NCBI RefSeq assembly: GCF_000633535.1
Contig: NZ_AYMR01000010.1
Span: forward strand, 58,178-122,177
Length of the DNA: 64,000 bases
From: Leifsonia aquatica H1aii
GTDB taxonomy: Bacteria; Actinomycetota; Actinomycetes; Actinomycetales; Microbacteriaceae
Direction: 5' to 3'
A model generated the notes under the pieces. That model was not told the origin of the DNA. It searched no databases and worked only from the letters and a program-made list of their open reading frames with translations. A program made the translations under genes and the position numbers. Shown one piece after another: positions 19,493 through 28,487 of the stretch. How positions within the stretch are numbered: the stretch's first letter is position 1; the number at the start of each line of letters is the position of its first letter.

Positions 19493-20878
19493 TCAGTCGT
19501 TGCCGAGCTCCTCGGCGACCAGGAAGGCCAGCTCGAGCGACTGCATGTGGTTCAGGCGCGGGTCGCACAGCGACTCGTAGCGGGTCGCCAGGGTCTCCTC
19601 GTCGATGTGCTCGGAGCCGCCCAGGCACTCCGTCACGTCGTCGCCGGTGAGCTCCACGTGGATGCCGCCGGGGTTGGTCCCCACCGCGCGGTGCGCCTCG
19701 AAGAAGCCCTTGACCTCGTCGACCACGTCGTCGAAACGACGGGTCTTGTAGCCATTCGGGGTGGTCAGGCCGTTGCCGTGCATCGGATCGGTCACCCACA
19801 GCGGCAACGCGTCCGCGCCCTTGATCGCCTCCAGCAGAGGCGGCAGGGCGTCCCGGATCTTCCCCGCACCCATGCGCGTGATGAAGGTCAGCCGGCCGGG
19901 CTCGCGCTCCGGGTCCAGCTTGTCGATCAGGCGCAGCATGGTGTCCGGCGTCGTGGTCGGGCCGAGCTTCACGCCGATCGGGTTGCGGACCCGCGACAGG
20001 AAGTCGACGTGGGCGCCGTCGAGATTGCGCGTGCGCTCGCCGATCCAGATGAAGTGCGCCGAGGTGTTGTACGGCGTCCCGGTGCGCGAGTCGATGCGCG
20101 TCATCGGCCGCTCGTAGTCCATCAGCAGACCCTCGTGGCTGGCGTAGAACTCCACCCGCTTGAGCTCGTCGAAGTCGGCTCCCGCCGCCTCCATGAACTT
20201 GATGGCCTTGTCGATGTCGCGGGCCAGGCCCTCGTAGCGCTGGTTGGCCGGGTTGGCGGCGAAGCCGCGGTTCCAGCTGTGCACCTCGCGCAGGTCGGCG
20301 AAACCACCCTGCGTGAAGGCGCGGATGAGGTTCAGCGTGGAGGCGGCCGTGTGGTAGCCCTGCACCAGCCGACGCGGGTCGGCCTGGCGCGACTCCGGCG
20401 TGAAGTCGTAGCCGTTGACGATGTCCCCGCGGTACGCCGGCAGCGTCACGTCGCCGCGCGTCTCGGTGTCGCTGGAGCGCGGCTTGGCGAACTGGCCCGC
20501 CATCCTGCCCATCTTGATGACCGGCACGGACGCGCCGTAGGTCAGCACGACCGCCATCTGCAGGATGGTCTTCACCCGGTTGCGGATCTGATCCGCGGTG
20601 GCCCCGGCGAACGTCTCCGCGCAGTCACCGCCCTGCAGCAGGAAGGCCTTGCCCTCGGCGGCGCGCGCCAGACGCGTGCGCAGCTGGTCCACCTCGCCCG
20701 CGAAGACGAGGGGCGGCAGGGTGGCGATCTCGGCGGAGGCGGCGGCCGCGGCCTCCGGGTCCGGCCATGTCGGCTGCTGCTTGATCTCGAGGGTGCGCCA
20801 ATAGTCCAGGCCCTCGATCACGGACTCGTCTGGTCGCACGACGGGATCTGTGGTCTGTAGCACTGGTCTTCCGCTCAT
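19493..20878 (-). CDS. aroG: 3-deoxy-D-arabino-heptulosonate-7-phosphate synthase, class II
   Basis: First enzyme of the shikimate pathway: condenses erythrose-4-phosphate and phosphoenolpyruvate to DAHP. At 461 aa it is the plant-like class II (AroA-II) type found in actinobacteria. Signatures include GLDYWRTLEIKQQPTWPD, FLLQGGDCAETFAG with the metal-binding Cys, VIKMGRMAGQFAKPRS and WVTDPMHGNG. The start ATG 20878 lacks a clear ribosome site. In mycobacteria this enzyme is Rv2178c and pairs with chorismate mutase for feedback control. It lies downstream of plsC and glk on the same strand, about 100 bases after plsC. Confidence 0.95.
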   Translation of the reverse strand: MSGRPVLQTTDPVVRPDESVIEGLDYWRTLEIKQQPTWPDPEAAAAASAEIATLPPLVFAGEVDQLRTRLARAAEGKAFLLQGGDCAETFAGATADQIRNRVKTILQMAVVLTYGASVPVIKMGRMAGQFAKPRSSDTETRGDVTLPAYRGDIVNGYDFTPESRQADPRRLVQGYHTAASTLNLIRAFTQGGFADLREVHSWNRGFAANPANQRYEGLARDIDKAIKFMEAAGADFDELKRVEFYASHEGLLMDYERPMTRIDSRTGTPYNTSAHFIWIGERTRNLDGAHVDFLSRVRNPIGVKLGPTTTPDTMLRLIDKLDPEREPGRLTFITRMGAGKIRDALPPLLEAIKGADALPLWVTDPMHGNGLTTPNGYKTRRFDDVVDEVKGFFEAHRAVGTNPGGIHVELTGDDVTECLGGSEHIDEETLATRYESLCDPRLNHMQSLELAFLVAEELGND

Positions 20879-20979
20879 TCAGGGGGCGCGCCGGCACTCG
20901 GCCGCGCCGGTGGGATTGGTGGATACCGAGCCTACCGTGCTGCGCCGACCCCGCGTGACCGGGCAACCGGATGTGACGC

Positions 20980-21669
20980 TCACCGGGCGAGCGAGGCCCG
21001 CTTCTCCTTGACCGTGCTGGCGTAGACGTCCATGTACTCCTGGGCGCCCAGCGCGTGCAGCTCGTACATGATCTCGTCGGTGACCGAGCGCAGGATGAAC
21101 CGGTCGCCCTCCATCCCGTCGAACCGGGAGAAGTCGAGCGGCTCGCCGATGACGATCCCGATGCGGCCGATCTTGGGCAGCCTCTTGCCGATGGGCATGA
21201 TCTCCGCGGTGTCCACCATCGCGACCGGCACGACCGGTACGCCCGCCTCCAGGATCATCCGGGCGACGCCGGTGCGGCCCCGGTACAGCTTGCCGTCCGG
21301 GCTGCGCGTGCCCTCCGGGTAGATGCCGAGGATCTCACCGCGGGCCAGGACGGCAAGGCCCGTGTTGAGTGACGCCTCCGACGCCTTGCCCCCGGAGCGG
21401 TCGATCGGCAGCTGGCCGGTGGCCTTCATGAAGGTCTTGGTCGCCCAACCCTTCAGGCCTTTGCGGGTGAAGTAGTCGCTCTTGGCCAGGAAGGACACGT
21501 GCCGGTCGACGATGAGCGGCAGGAAGATCGAGTCGATGAACGACAGGTGGTTGCTGGCGAGGATGACCGCGCCCTCGGCGGGCACGTTCTCCACGCCGAC
21601 CACCCACGGCCGGAAGATCCCGCGCAGGATCGGGCCCACGACCACGTACTTCATCAGCCAGTAGAACAT
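20980..21669 (-). CDS. 1-acyl-sn-glycerol-3-phosphate acyltransferase (PlsC family)
   Basis: Membrane-bound acyltransferase of 229 aa that acylates lysophosphatidic acid for phospholipid synthesis. The catalytic motif is SNHLSFIDS (NHx4D), followed by the substrate-binding GIYPEGTRSPDG block and VPVVPVAMV. ATG 21669 is chosen (MFYWLMKYVVVG), with a hydrophobic N-terminus. A TAGGCT hexamer lies eight bases upstream, so it may have its own promoter, although it is only 28 bases from glk. The same glk-plsC-aroG grouping occurs in corynebacteria. Confidence 0.88.
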   Translation of the reverse strand: MFYWLMKYVVVGPILRGIFRPWVVGVENVPAEGAVILASNHLSFIDSIFLPLIVDRHVSFLAKSDYFTRKGLKGWATKTFMKATGQLPIDRSGGKASEASLNTGLAVLARGEILGIYPEGTRSPDGKLYRGRTGVARMILEAGVPVVPVAMVDTAEIMPIGKRLPKIGRIGIVIGEPLDFSRFDGMEGDRFILRSVTDEIMYELHALGAQEYMDVYASTVKEKRASLAR

Positions 21670-21697
21670 CGCTCTGAAGCCTAACCCCCCGCGCGCC

Positions 21698-22645
21698 TCA
21701 GAGGGAGGCGTGCACGCGGGCCAGGTCGGCGGCGCCGACCACACCCGCGTCGTTCACGAGCTCGGCGATCTTGAACTCCGGCTCCGGGTGGTAGCCGCGC
21801 GCGGGGAGGTTCTCGAGATAGGCGAGACGGATCGGCTCCAGCAGCAGCTCCCCCGCCTGGGCGACGCCGCCGCCGAAGACGAAGAGCTGCGGGTCGAGCA
21901 CGGCGCCGAGGCTGGCGCACGCCTGACCGAGCCAGTCGCCGAGCTCGCGCAGCGCCGCGAGGGCGCCGGGGTCGCCGGACATGATGAGGGCGGAGATGTC
22001 GGTGCCCGTCAGCGTGCCGGTGCGCGCGCGCACGTCGGCGAGGGCCTGGCCGATGCCGCCGGCGTCGGCCAGCGCGTTCGCCATCCGCTGCAGGGCGCGG
22101 CCCGAGCCGTACTGCTCGATGCAGCCGTGGGCTCCGCATCCGCAGGGCAGGCCGTCGGGCACGACGCGCATGTGCCCGACCTCGGCTCCCGCGCCGAAGC
22201 CGCCGCGGAACAGCCGGTCGTTGCTGACGATCGCGCCGCCGACGCCCGTGCCGATGGTGAGGATGACCATGTCGCTCACGAGCCGGCCGGCCCCGAAACG
22301 GAACTCGGCCCAGCCCGCCGCGTTGGCGTCGTTCTCGATCAGCACGGGGAGGTCGATGCGCTTCTCGAGCTTCTCCCGGAAGGGTTCGTGCCGCCAGTTG
22401 ATGTTCGGCGCGTAGTAGACGGTCGACTGCGCGGCGTCGATGAAGCCTGCTGCGGCCACTCCCGCGCCCGCGATCTCCTCCGGGCCGTCGGAGAGTCGCT
22501 GGATCATGGCGACGACGGCGTTCTCGATCTCCTCGGGACGGGAGGCGTCGGTCGGGACGCGGTCCTCACGGACGATGACGCCGAGCTCGTCGACGACGGC
22601 CCCCGCGATCTTCGTGCCTCCGATGTCGATCCCGATCGCATGCAC
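21698..22645 (-). CDS. glk: ROK-family glucokinase
   Basis: Cytosolic ATP-dependent glucose kinase of 315 aa. The phosphate loop is GIDIGGTKIAGAVVD, the catalytic region VLIENDANAAGWAEF and the second phosphate loop LTIGTGVGGAIV. The ROK zinc motif is intact (GHMRVVPDGLPCGCGAHGC, followed by IEQYGSG). There is no N-terminal DNA-binding domain, which argues for an enzyme rather than a ROK repressor. GTG 22645 is preceded by GGAAGG nine bases upstream. It heads a minus-strand group with plsC and aroG. Confidence 0.9.
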   Translation of the reverse strand: MHAIGIDIGGTKIAGAVVDELGVIVREDRVPTDASRPEEIENAVVAMIQRLSDGPEEIAGAGVAAAGFIDAAQSTVYYAPNINWRHEPFREKLEKRIDLPVLIENDANAAGWAEFRFGAGRLVSDMVILTIGTGVGGAIVSNDRLFRGGFGAGAEVGHMRVVPDGLPCGCGAHGCIEQYGSGRALQRMANALADAGGIGQALADVRARTGTLTGTDISALIMSGDPGALAALRELGDWLGQACASLGAVLDPQLFVFGGGVAQAGELLLEPIRLAYLENLPARGYHPEPEFKIAELVNDAGVVGAADLARVHASL

Positions 22646-22722
22646 AGGCAGAAACCTTCCAGGAGGTGACGGGTGGGGAGAGGTGGAGACCGGGCGCCCA
22701 GGGCGACTCCAGCCGCACCATC

Positions 22723-22763
22723 TAGAGTGTAGTTAACCAGTTCGGCCGAAGCCATTCGGCCGG
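22723..22763 (+). promoter_or_regulatory. fadD promoter with tandem TTCGGCCG operator
   Basis: A -10-like TAGAGT (22723-22728) is followed by the palindrome TTCGGCCGAA (22741-22750) and a second TTCGGCCG at 22755-22762, 14 bp on. The two copies also form a CGGCCGAA-gcca-TTCGGCCG inverted repeat. The position just after the predicted transcription start suggests a repressor site or leader hairpin for the acyl-CoA ligase gene. Confidence 0.45.
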
Positions 22764-22793
22764 CCCGTGTCCACCGGTATCGAAGGAGCTGCC

Positions 22794-24623
22794 GTGATCA
22801 GTTTCGAATCACCCGCCGTCGTCCCTGCCGACCCCGAGGCCAACTCGACCGATCTGCTGGTCCAGCGTGTCGCCGCGACCCCGGACGCCCCGCTCTTCAG
22901 CGTCCCCGACGGCGATGGCTGGCGGGACATCTCCACCGCCGAGTTCCACCGCCAGGTGATCGCCCTGGCCAAGGGGCTCGTCGCCGCCGGCATCCAGCCC
23001 GGCGACAAGATCGGCCTGATGTGCAAGACCCGCTACGAGTGGAGCCTGATCGACTTCGCGACTTGGTTCGCGGGCGCCGTGCTGGTGCCGATCTACGAGA
23101 CGTCGTCCCCCGCCCAGGTGCAGTGGAACATGTCCGACTCCGGTGCGATCGCGGTGATCCTCGAGAACGCCGAGATGCACTCCCGGTTCGACGAGGTCCA
23201 CGCCGACCTGCCGCTCATCGGCAACGTCTGGCAGCTGCACCTCGGCGACCTCGACAAGCTGGCCGCCGCCGGCACGGACGTCCCGGACGAGGAGATCGAG
23301 CGCCGCCGCAATCTCGCCCGCGGCGAGGACATCGCGACGCTCATCTACACCTCGGGATCCACCGGCCGTCCGAAGGGCTGCGTGCTCACCCACTCCAACT
23401 TCGTCGAACTGTCCCGCAACTCGGCCGAGGCCCTCTCCGAGCTCATCCGCCAACCGGGCGGCGCCTCCACCCTGCTCTTCATCACCACGGCGCACGTGTT
23501 CGCCCGGTTCATCGCCGTCCTCTGCGTCACCGGCGGCGTGAAGGTCGGGCACCAGGCCGACACCAAGCAGCTCCTCCCCGCACTCGCGAGCTTCAAGCCG
23601 ACGTTCCTCCTGGCCGTCCCACGCGTGTTCGAGAAGGTCTACAACTCGGCGGAGCAGAAGGCCGAGGCCGGTGGCCGCGGCAAGATCTTCCGCGCGGCCG
23701 CCGCCGTGGCGGTCGAGCACTCGAAGGCCGTCGAGGCCGGCAGCGTGCCGTTCGGGCTGAAGCTCAAGTTCGCGCTCTACGACCGGCTGGTGTTCAGCAA
23801 GCTGCGCGCCGCCATGGGCGGACGGGTGAAGTACGCCGTCTCGGGATCCGCCCCGCTCGGCGCGCACCTCGGCCACTTCTTCCACAGCCTGGGCATCAAG
23901 ATCCTGGAAGGCTACGGCCTGACCGAGACGACCGCGCCGGCGACGGTCAACCGGCCGGACACGTTCAAGATCGGCACGGTGGGACCGGTGCTCCCGGGCA
24001 TCGGCGTGCGCTTGGCGGACGACGGCGAGATCCAGGTCAAGGGCATCAACGTCTTCAAGGAGTACTGGCAGAACCCCGAGGCGACCGCGGCCGCGTTCGA
24101 CGACGGCTGGTTCCGCACCGGCGACCTGGGCTCGTTCGACGAGGACGGCTTCCTCTCGATCACCGGCCGCAAGAAGGAAATCATCGTCACCGCCGGCGGC
24201 AAGAACGTCTCCCCCGCCGCCCTCGAGGACCCGATCCGATCGAACCCTCTGGTCGGCCAGGTCGTCGTCGTCGGCGACCAGAAGCCGTTCATCTCGGCCC
24301 TGATCACCCTCGACACCGAGATGCTCCCCACCTGGCTCGCCAACAACGGCGAGGACAAGGACATGTCGCTGGCCGAGGCGTCCGTGAACCCGGCCGTCAA
24401 CGCCGAGATCCAGCGCGCGATCGACGCCGCCAACGCAGGCGTCTCCCGGGCCGAGAGCGTGCGCAAGTTCGTCGTGCTGGCCACCGAGCTGACGGAGGCG
24501 AGCGGGCACCTCACGCCCAAGCTCAGCATCAAGCGCAACATCATCCTCGCCGACTTCGCCGACGTCATCGACGGCATCTACAGCGGCAACCCCAAGACGC
24601 AGGGCATCTCCCTCGCCTACTGA
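22794..24623 (+). CDS. Long-chain fatty acid--CoA ligase (FadD15-like)
   Basis: AMP-forming acyl-CoA synthetase of 609 aa that activates long-chain fatty acids. GTG 22794 is preceded by GAAGGAG at ideal spacing; the frame is open to 22767. The ATP loop is IYTSGSTGRPKGC, the A5 motif GYGLTETTAPATV, and the A8 hinge SITGRKKEIIVTAGGKNVSP. The C-terminal lysine region contains LTPKLSIKRN. It matches the mycobacterial fadD15 (Rv2187) position. It is divergent from glk and convergent with the DUF559 gene, sharing the palindrome at its 3' end. Confidence 0.92.
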   Translation: MISFESPAVVPADPEANSTDLLVQRVAATPDAPLFSVPDGDGWRDISTAEFHRQVIALAKGLVAAGIQPGDKIGLMCKTRYEWSLIDFATWFAGAVLVPIYETSSPAQVQWNMSDSGAIAVILENAEMHSRFDEVHADLPLIGNVWQLHLGDLDKLAAAGTDVPDEEIERRRNLARGEDIATLIYTSGSTGRPKGCVLTHSNFVELSRNSAEALSELIRQPGGASTLLFITTAHVFARFIAVLCVTGGVKVGHQADTKQLLPALASFKPTFLLAVPRVFEKVYNSAEQKAEAGGRGKIFRAAAAVAVEHSKAVEAGSVPFGLKLKFALYDRLVFSKLRAAMGGRVKYAVSGSAPLGAHLGHFFHSLGIKILEGYGLTETTAPATVNRPDTFKIGTVGPVLPGIGVRLADDGEIQVKGINVFKEYWQNPEATAAAFDDGWFRTGDLGSFDEDGFLSITGRKKEIIVTAGGKNVSPAALEDPIRSNPLVGQVVVVGDQKPFISALITLDTEMLPTWLANNGEDKDMSLAEASVNPAVNAEIQRAIDAANAGVSRAESVRKFVVLATELTEASGHLTPKLSIKRNIILADFADVIDGIYSGNPKTQGISLAY

Positions 24624-24632
24624 CCCCGTCGC

Positions 24633-24685
24633 ATTCGTGCCGAATGTCGACTTACGCTCGCGCTAAGTCGACATTCGGCACGAAT
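24633..24685. repeat. 53-bp perfect palindrome (22-bp arms, 9-nt loop)
   Basis: The arms contain ATTCGTGCCGAATGTCG on the left and its exact complement on the right; the loop is CGCTCGCGC. It lies between the convergent fadD and DUF559 genes, and the right arm forms the last codons and stop of the DUF559 gene. It probably works as a two-way terminator. A 17-bp copy of the right arm recurs at 25690-25706. Confidence 0.9.
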
Positions 24686-25563
24686 CGTTGGAGGCGGGAG
24701 AGGAACGTCGGACGGTCGTGGAAGAGGTCGCGCGCGGTCACACGCACCACGCGCCATCCCTCGGCCTCCAGCAACTCACGCCGGTGGATGTCGAGATGCC
24801 ACTGCCGCTGATCGACCCGATGCCCGTCGCCCTCGTACTCGAAGGCCAGTCGGAGCCGGGGGACGCTGAGATCGGCGTGCAGGACGAGGCCGCCGCCGTC
24901 GACCGTCACGGGCGCGTTCACCTGAACCTCCGCGATCCCGCGCTCCTCGAGGAACAGCCGCAGCAGTGTTTCCGGTCGGGAGTCCGCCCCGAATCGGATC
25001 CGCCGCAGCGCCCAGGCGCGCGACCGTGCCCCCTTGGTCCGCTGCAACTCGTCCGAAAGCGCCGCGAGGTCGTCCAACGTGATGACGGGAGCCCGCAGGC
25101 GGGCTCCGACGAGGAAGTCACCGGCGGCGACCAGATCCTCGCGATCGAGCATTCCCGAGAGCTGACACCACACGTGCGCTGGAGCCGAGACGGGCAGGCC
25201 GTCCACGAACGTCCCTTCCACGCTCCCCAGGCTGTGACCGATGACGCCCCGTCGCCGTGGCGGCGTGCGCGGAAAGGCGACGGCCACCCGGACCGGGTTC
25301 TGCGCCACGCCCGGCGGGAGCGGAATGCCGAGCAGCGCAGCGGCCGTCTGATGGCTGAAGAAGGCACCGTCGGGCATGACCCCTACGTAGGCGCGGCAGA
25401 GCGCCACCACCTCGTCCGACGGCGCGAAGGTGTGGACGCCGTGGAACGGATGGGAGAGGTCCCGAGCGCGCAACCGCGATGCGCTCACCCCGGCGAGGCG
25501 GGCGTCCTCCGAGGTGAACGAGGTTCCCCCCAGAGCGGAGGGCAGTGGTTCCGGCGTTCGCAT
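24652..25563 (-). CDS. DUF559-type nuclease-like protein with AbiEi-like N-terminus
   Basis: A 303-aa protein (start ATG 25563). The C-terminal third resembles the DUF559/Vsr-like PD-(D/E)XK fold: LHADLSVPRLRLAFEYEGDG gives the D...E-x-E pattern and GWRVVRVTARDLF the usual end. The N-terminal part has a short helical DNA-binding-like region and SHQTAAALLGIPLP, common in actinobacterial proteins with AbiEi-antitoxin-like N-termini. Nuclease activity has not been shown for this architecture; a defence or mobile role is inference. The last residues (FVPNVDLARA) and the stop codon are encoded by the palindrome. Flanking direct repeats suggest a cassette. Confidence 0.7.
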   Translation of the reverse strand: MRTPEPLPSALGGTSFTSEDARLAGVSASRLRARDLSHPFHGVHTFAPSDEVVALCRAYVGVMPDGAFFSHQTAAALLGIPLPPGVAQNPVRVAVAFPRTPPRRRGVIGHSLGSVEGTFVDGLPVSAPAHVWCQLSGMLDREDLVAAGDFLVGARLRAPVITLDDLAALSDELQRTKGARSRAWALRRIRFGADSRPETLLRLFLEERGIAEVQVNAPVTVDGGGLVLHADLSVPRLRLAFEYEGDGHRVDQRQWHLDIHRRELLEAEGWRVVRVTARDLFHDRPTFLSRLQRFVPNVDLARA

Positions 25564-25652
25564 GCCTTCATCGTGGCTGCGCCGCGCGCCGCTGTCCTGC
25601 GCGTTGCCCGTTCTGTGGAAAACCCCTCGCCGCTCCACGGCCTGGGGAGGAA

Positions 25653-25667
25653 CATTCGTCACGAATG
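25653..25667. repeat. Short palindrome CATTCGT-c-ACGAATG
   Basis: A perfect 7-bp inverted repeat with a one-base centre, upstream of the DUF559 gene. It shares the ATTCGT/ACGAAT core with the palindromes at 24633-24685 and 25690-25710. Confidence 0.7.
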
Positions 25668-25689
25668 AAGCGAATGCCGCGCGCAAAGG

Positions 25690-25710
25690 CGACATTCGGC
25701 ACGAATGTCG
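25690..25710. repeat. Palindrome CGACATTCG-GCA-CGAATGTCG
   Basis: A perfect 9-bp inverted repeat with a 3-nt loop, directly against the stop codon of the epimerase gene (25711). Its first 17 bases equal 24669-24685, making a direct repeat that brackets the DUF559 gene. It may end the epimerase transcript. Confidence 0.8.
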
Positions 25711-26556
25711 TCAGGCGGGGTCGCGCCAGGAGTGGGTGGGGGCGTAGCCGAGGAGGCGGCGGGCCTTCGCGATGGAGAGGAGGGTGTCGTTGACGCCGAG
25801 GTCGCCCTTCAGGGGGACGCCGGGGAAGACCTCGGCGACGAGCTCGGCGTTGGGACGGGTCATCACGGTGTCGGCGGCGGCGATGATGAAGCGGTCGAAG
25901 CCGGTGGCCTCCCAGTCGAGGGCGCGCTTGATCGCCTGAGCGCCGTCGCGGGCGTCGATGTAGCCCCACAGGTTCCACTTGCGGGCCCGCGCGTCGGCGT
26001 CGTACGACGGGAAGTCGGCGTAGTCGGCCGGATCCATGACGTTGGAGAACCGCAGCGCGACGATCTTGAGGGAGGGATCCCAGCGCACGAGCTCGATCGC
26101 CATCTGCTCCTCGAGGTGCTTGACCAGCGAGTAGGTCGACTCGGGCCGCGCCGGGTAGTCCTCGTCGACGGGGATGTACGGCGGCGGCACGTCGAAGGGC
26201 AGGCCGAGCACGGTCTCGCTCGACGCGTACACGATGTTCCGGATGCCCGCGCGGCGCGCCGCCTGGAAGACGTTGTAGGTCACCCGGATGTTGTTGTGGA
26301 AGGTCGCCGCGTCGCTCAGGATGCCCGGCGCGGGGATGGCGGCCAGGTGCACGATCGCGTCGAAGCCGGTGTGCTGGTCGTCGACGCCGAGGATGGCGTC
26401 GAGGGTCTGACCGTAGTCGGTGAGGTCGACCCGCACGAAGCCGGGCCCGCGCTCCCCCGCCGCGTCGAGGCTGACGACGTCGTCGCCGCCCGCCCGCAGT
26501 TCGCGGACGACGGTGCGTCCGAGCTTGCCTGATCCTCCGGTGACCGCGATGCGCAT
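25711..26556 (-). CDS. NAD(P)-dependent epimerase/dehydratase family protein
   Basis: Extended short-chain dehydrogenase of 281 aa. The nucleotide loop is VTGGSGKLGRTVV, DLTD and HLAAIPAPG follow in the expected places, and the catalytic YxxxK is YSLVK with an upstream ASSE serine. The set AVTGGSGKLG...YSLVKHLEEQ resembles UronDH/GalE-like sugar epimerases. The substrate cannot be determined. It lies 35 bases after def with no clear operon partner; the palindrome at its stop is a likely terminator. Confidence 0.82.
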   Translation of the reverse strand: MRIAVTGGSGKLGRTVVRELRAGGDDVVSLDAAGERGPGFVRVDLTDYGQTLDAILGVDDQHTGFDAIVHLAAIPAPGILSDAATFHNNIRVTYNVFQAARRAGIRNIVYASSETVLGLPFDVPPPYIPVDEDYPARPESTYSLVKHLEEQMAIELVRWDPSLKIVALRFSNVMDPADYADFPSYDADARARKWNLWGYIDARDGAQAIKRALDWEATGFDRFIIAAADTVMTRPNAELVAEVFPGVPLKGDLGVNDTLLSIAKARRLLGYAPTHSWRDPA

Positions 26557-26591
26557 GAGGTCAGTCTAGGAGGCGGGAGGGGCGCCCCGGG

Positions 26592-27083
26592 TCAGAACCA
26601 GTCGCTCTCGCGCACCTGCTTCATGGCCTCGCGCCGGGTCTCCTTGTCGAGACGGTCGAGGTACAGCTTTCCGTCGAGGTGGTCGGTCTCGTGCTGGAGC
26701 GCCTGCGCCATGACGCCGGTGCCGGAGACCTCGATCTCGTTGCCGTCGACGTCGAGCCCGCGCACGCGGGCGAAGGGATAACGGAGGGTCTTGAACCAGA
26801 GGCCGGGCACCGACAGGCAGCCCTCGTCGACGAGCTCGGGCTCGCCGGACACCTCCACCAGCTCCGGGTTGATGACGTAGCCGACCTCGCCGTCCACGTT
26901 GTAGCTGAACGCGCGCAGATTGACGCCGATCTGCGGCGCCGCGACCCCGGCCCGCCCGGGCGGGAGGACGCTGTCGACCAGGTCCTCGACGAGGCCGCGC
27001 ACCCCCTCGTCGATCTCACCGACGGGCAGGGACGGGGTCTTCAGGACGGGGTCGCCGAAGATGCGGATCTGACGCTCGGTCAC
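26592..27083 (-). CDS. def: Peptide deformylase
   Basis: Removes the formyl group from the starting Met of new proteins. The product is 163 aa with start GTG 27083 and GAGGAG upstream. The three motifs are present: GVAAPQIG (46-53), EGCLSVPG with metal ligand Cys89, and the H131-E-T-D-H135 zinc-binding active site within [15 protein letters not shown]. The first glycine motif reads AGVAAPQIG rather than GLAAPQIG, a mild variation. It lies 44 bases downstream of the MinD-like gene on the same strand. Confidence 0.95.
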   Translation of the reverse strand: MTERQIRIFGDPVLKTPSLPVGEIDEGVRGLVEDLVDSVLPPGRAGVAAPQIGVNLRAFSYNVDGEVGYVINPELVEVSGEPELVDEGCLSVPGLWFKTLRYPFARVRGLDVDGNEIEVSGTGVMAQALQHETDHLDGKLYLDRLDKETRREAMKQVRESDWF

Positions 27084-27127
27084 AGGTACTCCTCGATGGT
27101 GCGGCTGCTCGATGGCGGCGGTCGGGC

Positions 27128-28432
27128 TCAGTCGCGCTCGGTCGGCAGGCCCTCGACCACGAGCGCGGCGAGGGTGCGGGCGGAGAGCTTGGTCAACGGC
27201 TTGAGCGCCTTCCACTGCACCACCGATCCGGCGGCGAGCTGCGGGTCGTACGGGACGCGGACGATCTCGCGGACGCGCGAGCGGAAGTGCGCCTCGATCT
27301 CCTCGAGCTTGACCAGGTTCGTGCCCTGCGTCGCGGTGTTGAGGGCGACGATCGCATTGCGCACCAGGTCGCCGTAGCCGTTCGCCTCGAGCCAGGTGAG
27401 CGTCTCGGAGGCGAGGCGCGCCTCGTCGACGCTGCCGCCGGAGACGATGACGAGCGAGTCGGCACGCTGCAGCGTCGCACGCATGACCGAATGGACGATG
27501 CCGGTGCCGCAGTCGGTGAGCACGATCGAGTAGAACCGCGCGGTGAGGTCGGCGACCACGTTGTAGTCGTTCTCGTCGAACGCCTCCGACAGCAGCGGGT
27601 CTGTGTCCGACGCGAGGATGTCGAGTCGCGTCTCGTCGCGCGAGACGAGGGCGGAGAAGTCCGTGAAGCCGTTGATGCTGGCGGCCTTGTGGACCACGTC
27701 GCGCACGGTCGCCCGGGTCTGCTTGGGCACGCGCTCCGAGAGGGTGCCGCGATCCGGGTTGGCGTCGATGGCGACGATGCGGTCTTCGCGGGCGTCGGCC
27801 AGCGCCATCCCGAGCAGCGTGGTGACGGTGGTCTTGCCGACACCGCCCTTGCGGGTGAGCACCGGCACGAAGCGCGTGCCGCCCTCGAACTGCTTCTGGA
27901 TGCGGTGGTCGAGCTCCTTGCGGGCGCGCACCTTGGCGGAGTCGCCCAGGTTCACCGTCCGGAAGGTCGCGTTGTAGACGAAGCGTTGCCACGGGCCCTC
28001 CGGACCGGGACGCGTCTTGCGGTTGACCTCGAGCAGCCGGTCCGCGGTGAGCATGGCCGCCGGCTCCGGCTGGAGCGAGTGCTCGCCACGCATCCGGTCG
28101 CGCCGCGACTGCCCGAAGGGCTCGTGGTGGGCGGCGTCGCCGCCCGGCAGCGGAACCACCGGCTCCGCCGCGGCGGTCTCGGTCGGGCCCGTCGCCAGGC
28201 GGGAGGCCACGATGGCGACCGACGTGGTGTTCGGCTCGGTCGGCGACGCGACGAAGCCCGGGTCCACCGGGATGTCGTCGATCGCGACGGCGGCCTCGTC
28301 GTCCGGGACCTCTCGCGGAGGGGTCGGCGGAAGGTCGACGGCGATGCTCAGCGTCTCGGACGGCGTGAGCGTGAGCTCGTCGTCGACGGGGATGAGATCG
28401 CGGCGTTCCGGCTCCTCCGGCTTCTGTGCCAC
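27128..28432 (-). CDS. EspI-like MinD/ParA-superfamily ATPase
   Basis: A 434-aa protein from GTG 28432 with AAGGAG upstream. Residues 1-145 are disordered and rich in Pro, Glu and Ala. A basic/aromatic linker follows ([16 protein letters not shown]), then a MinD fold with the deviant Walker A motif [10 protein letters not shown] (K195, K200), [13 protein letters not shown] and [13 protein letters not shown]. This layout, especially the linker before the P-loop, resembles EspI, the MinD-like protein of mycobacterial ESX loci. No ESX (EccC, EsxAB, MycP) gene is in the window. The role here is unknown; a spatial-positioning or regulatory ATPase is possible. Confidence 0.75.
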   Translation of the reverse strand: MAQKPEEPERRDLIPVDDELTLTPSETLSIAVDLPPTPPREVPDDEAAVAIDDIPVDPGFVASPTEPNTTSVAIVASRLATGPTETAAAEPVVPLPGGDAAHHEPFGQSRRDRMRGEHSLQPEPAAMLTADRLLEVNRKTRPGPEGPWQRFVYNATFRTVNLGDSAKVRARKELDHRIQKQFEGGTRFVPVLTRKGGVGKTTVTTLLGMALADAREDRIVAIDANPDRGTLSERVPKQTRATVRDVVHKAASINGFTDFSALVSRDETRLDILASDTDPLLSEAFDENDYNVVADLTARFYSIVLTDCGTGIVHSVMRATLQRADSLVIVSGGSVDEARLASETLTWLEANGYGDLVRNAIVALNTATQGTNLVKLEEIEAHFRSRVREIVRVPYDPQLAAGSVVQWKALKPLTKLSARTLAALVVEGLPTERD

Positions 28433-28487
28433 GGTTCTTCGGTCTCCTTCTGCCTCCTCACGGAGGCGACTGCGTCATTGTACGGCG

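Noticed and set aside
24652..25563. Calling the DUF559 protein a restriction enzyme or toxin
   Set aside because: The fold pattern is nuclease-like, but no partner methylase or cognate toxin/antitoxin gene is adjacent, so only the domain is named.
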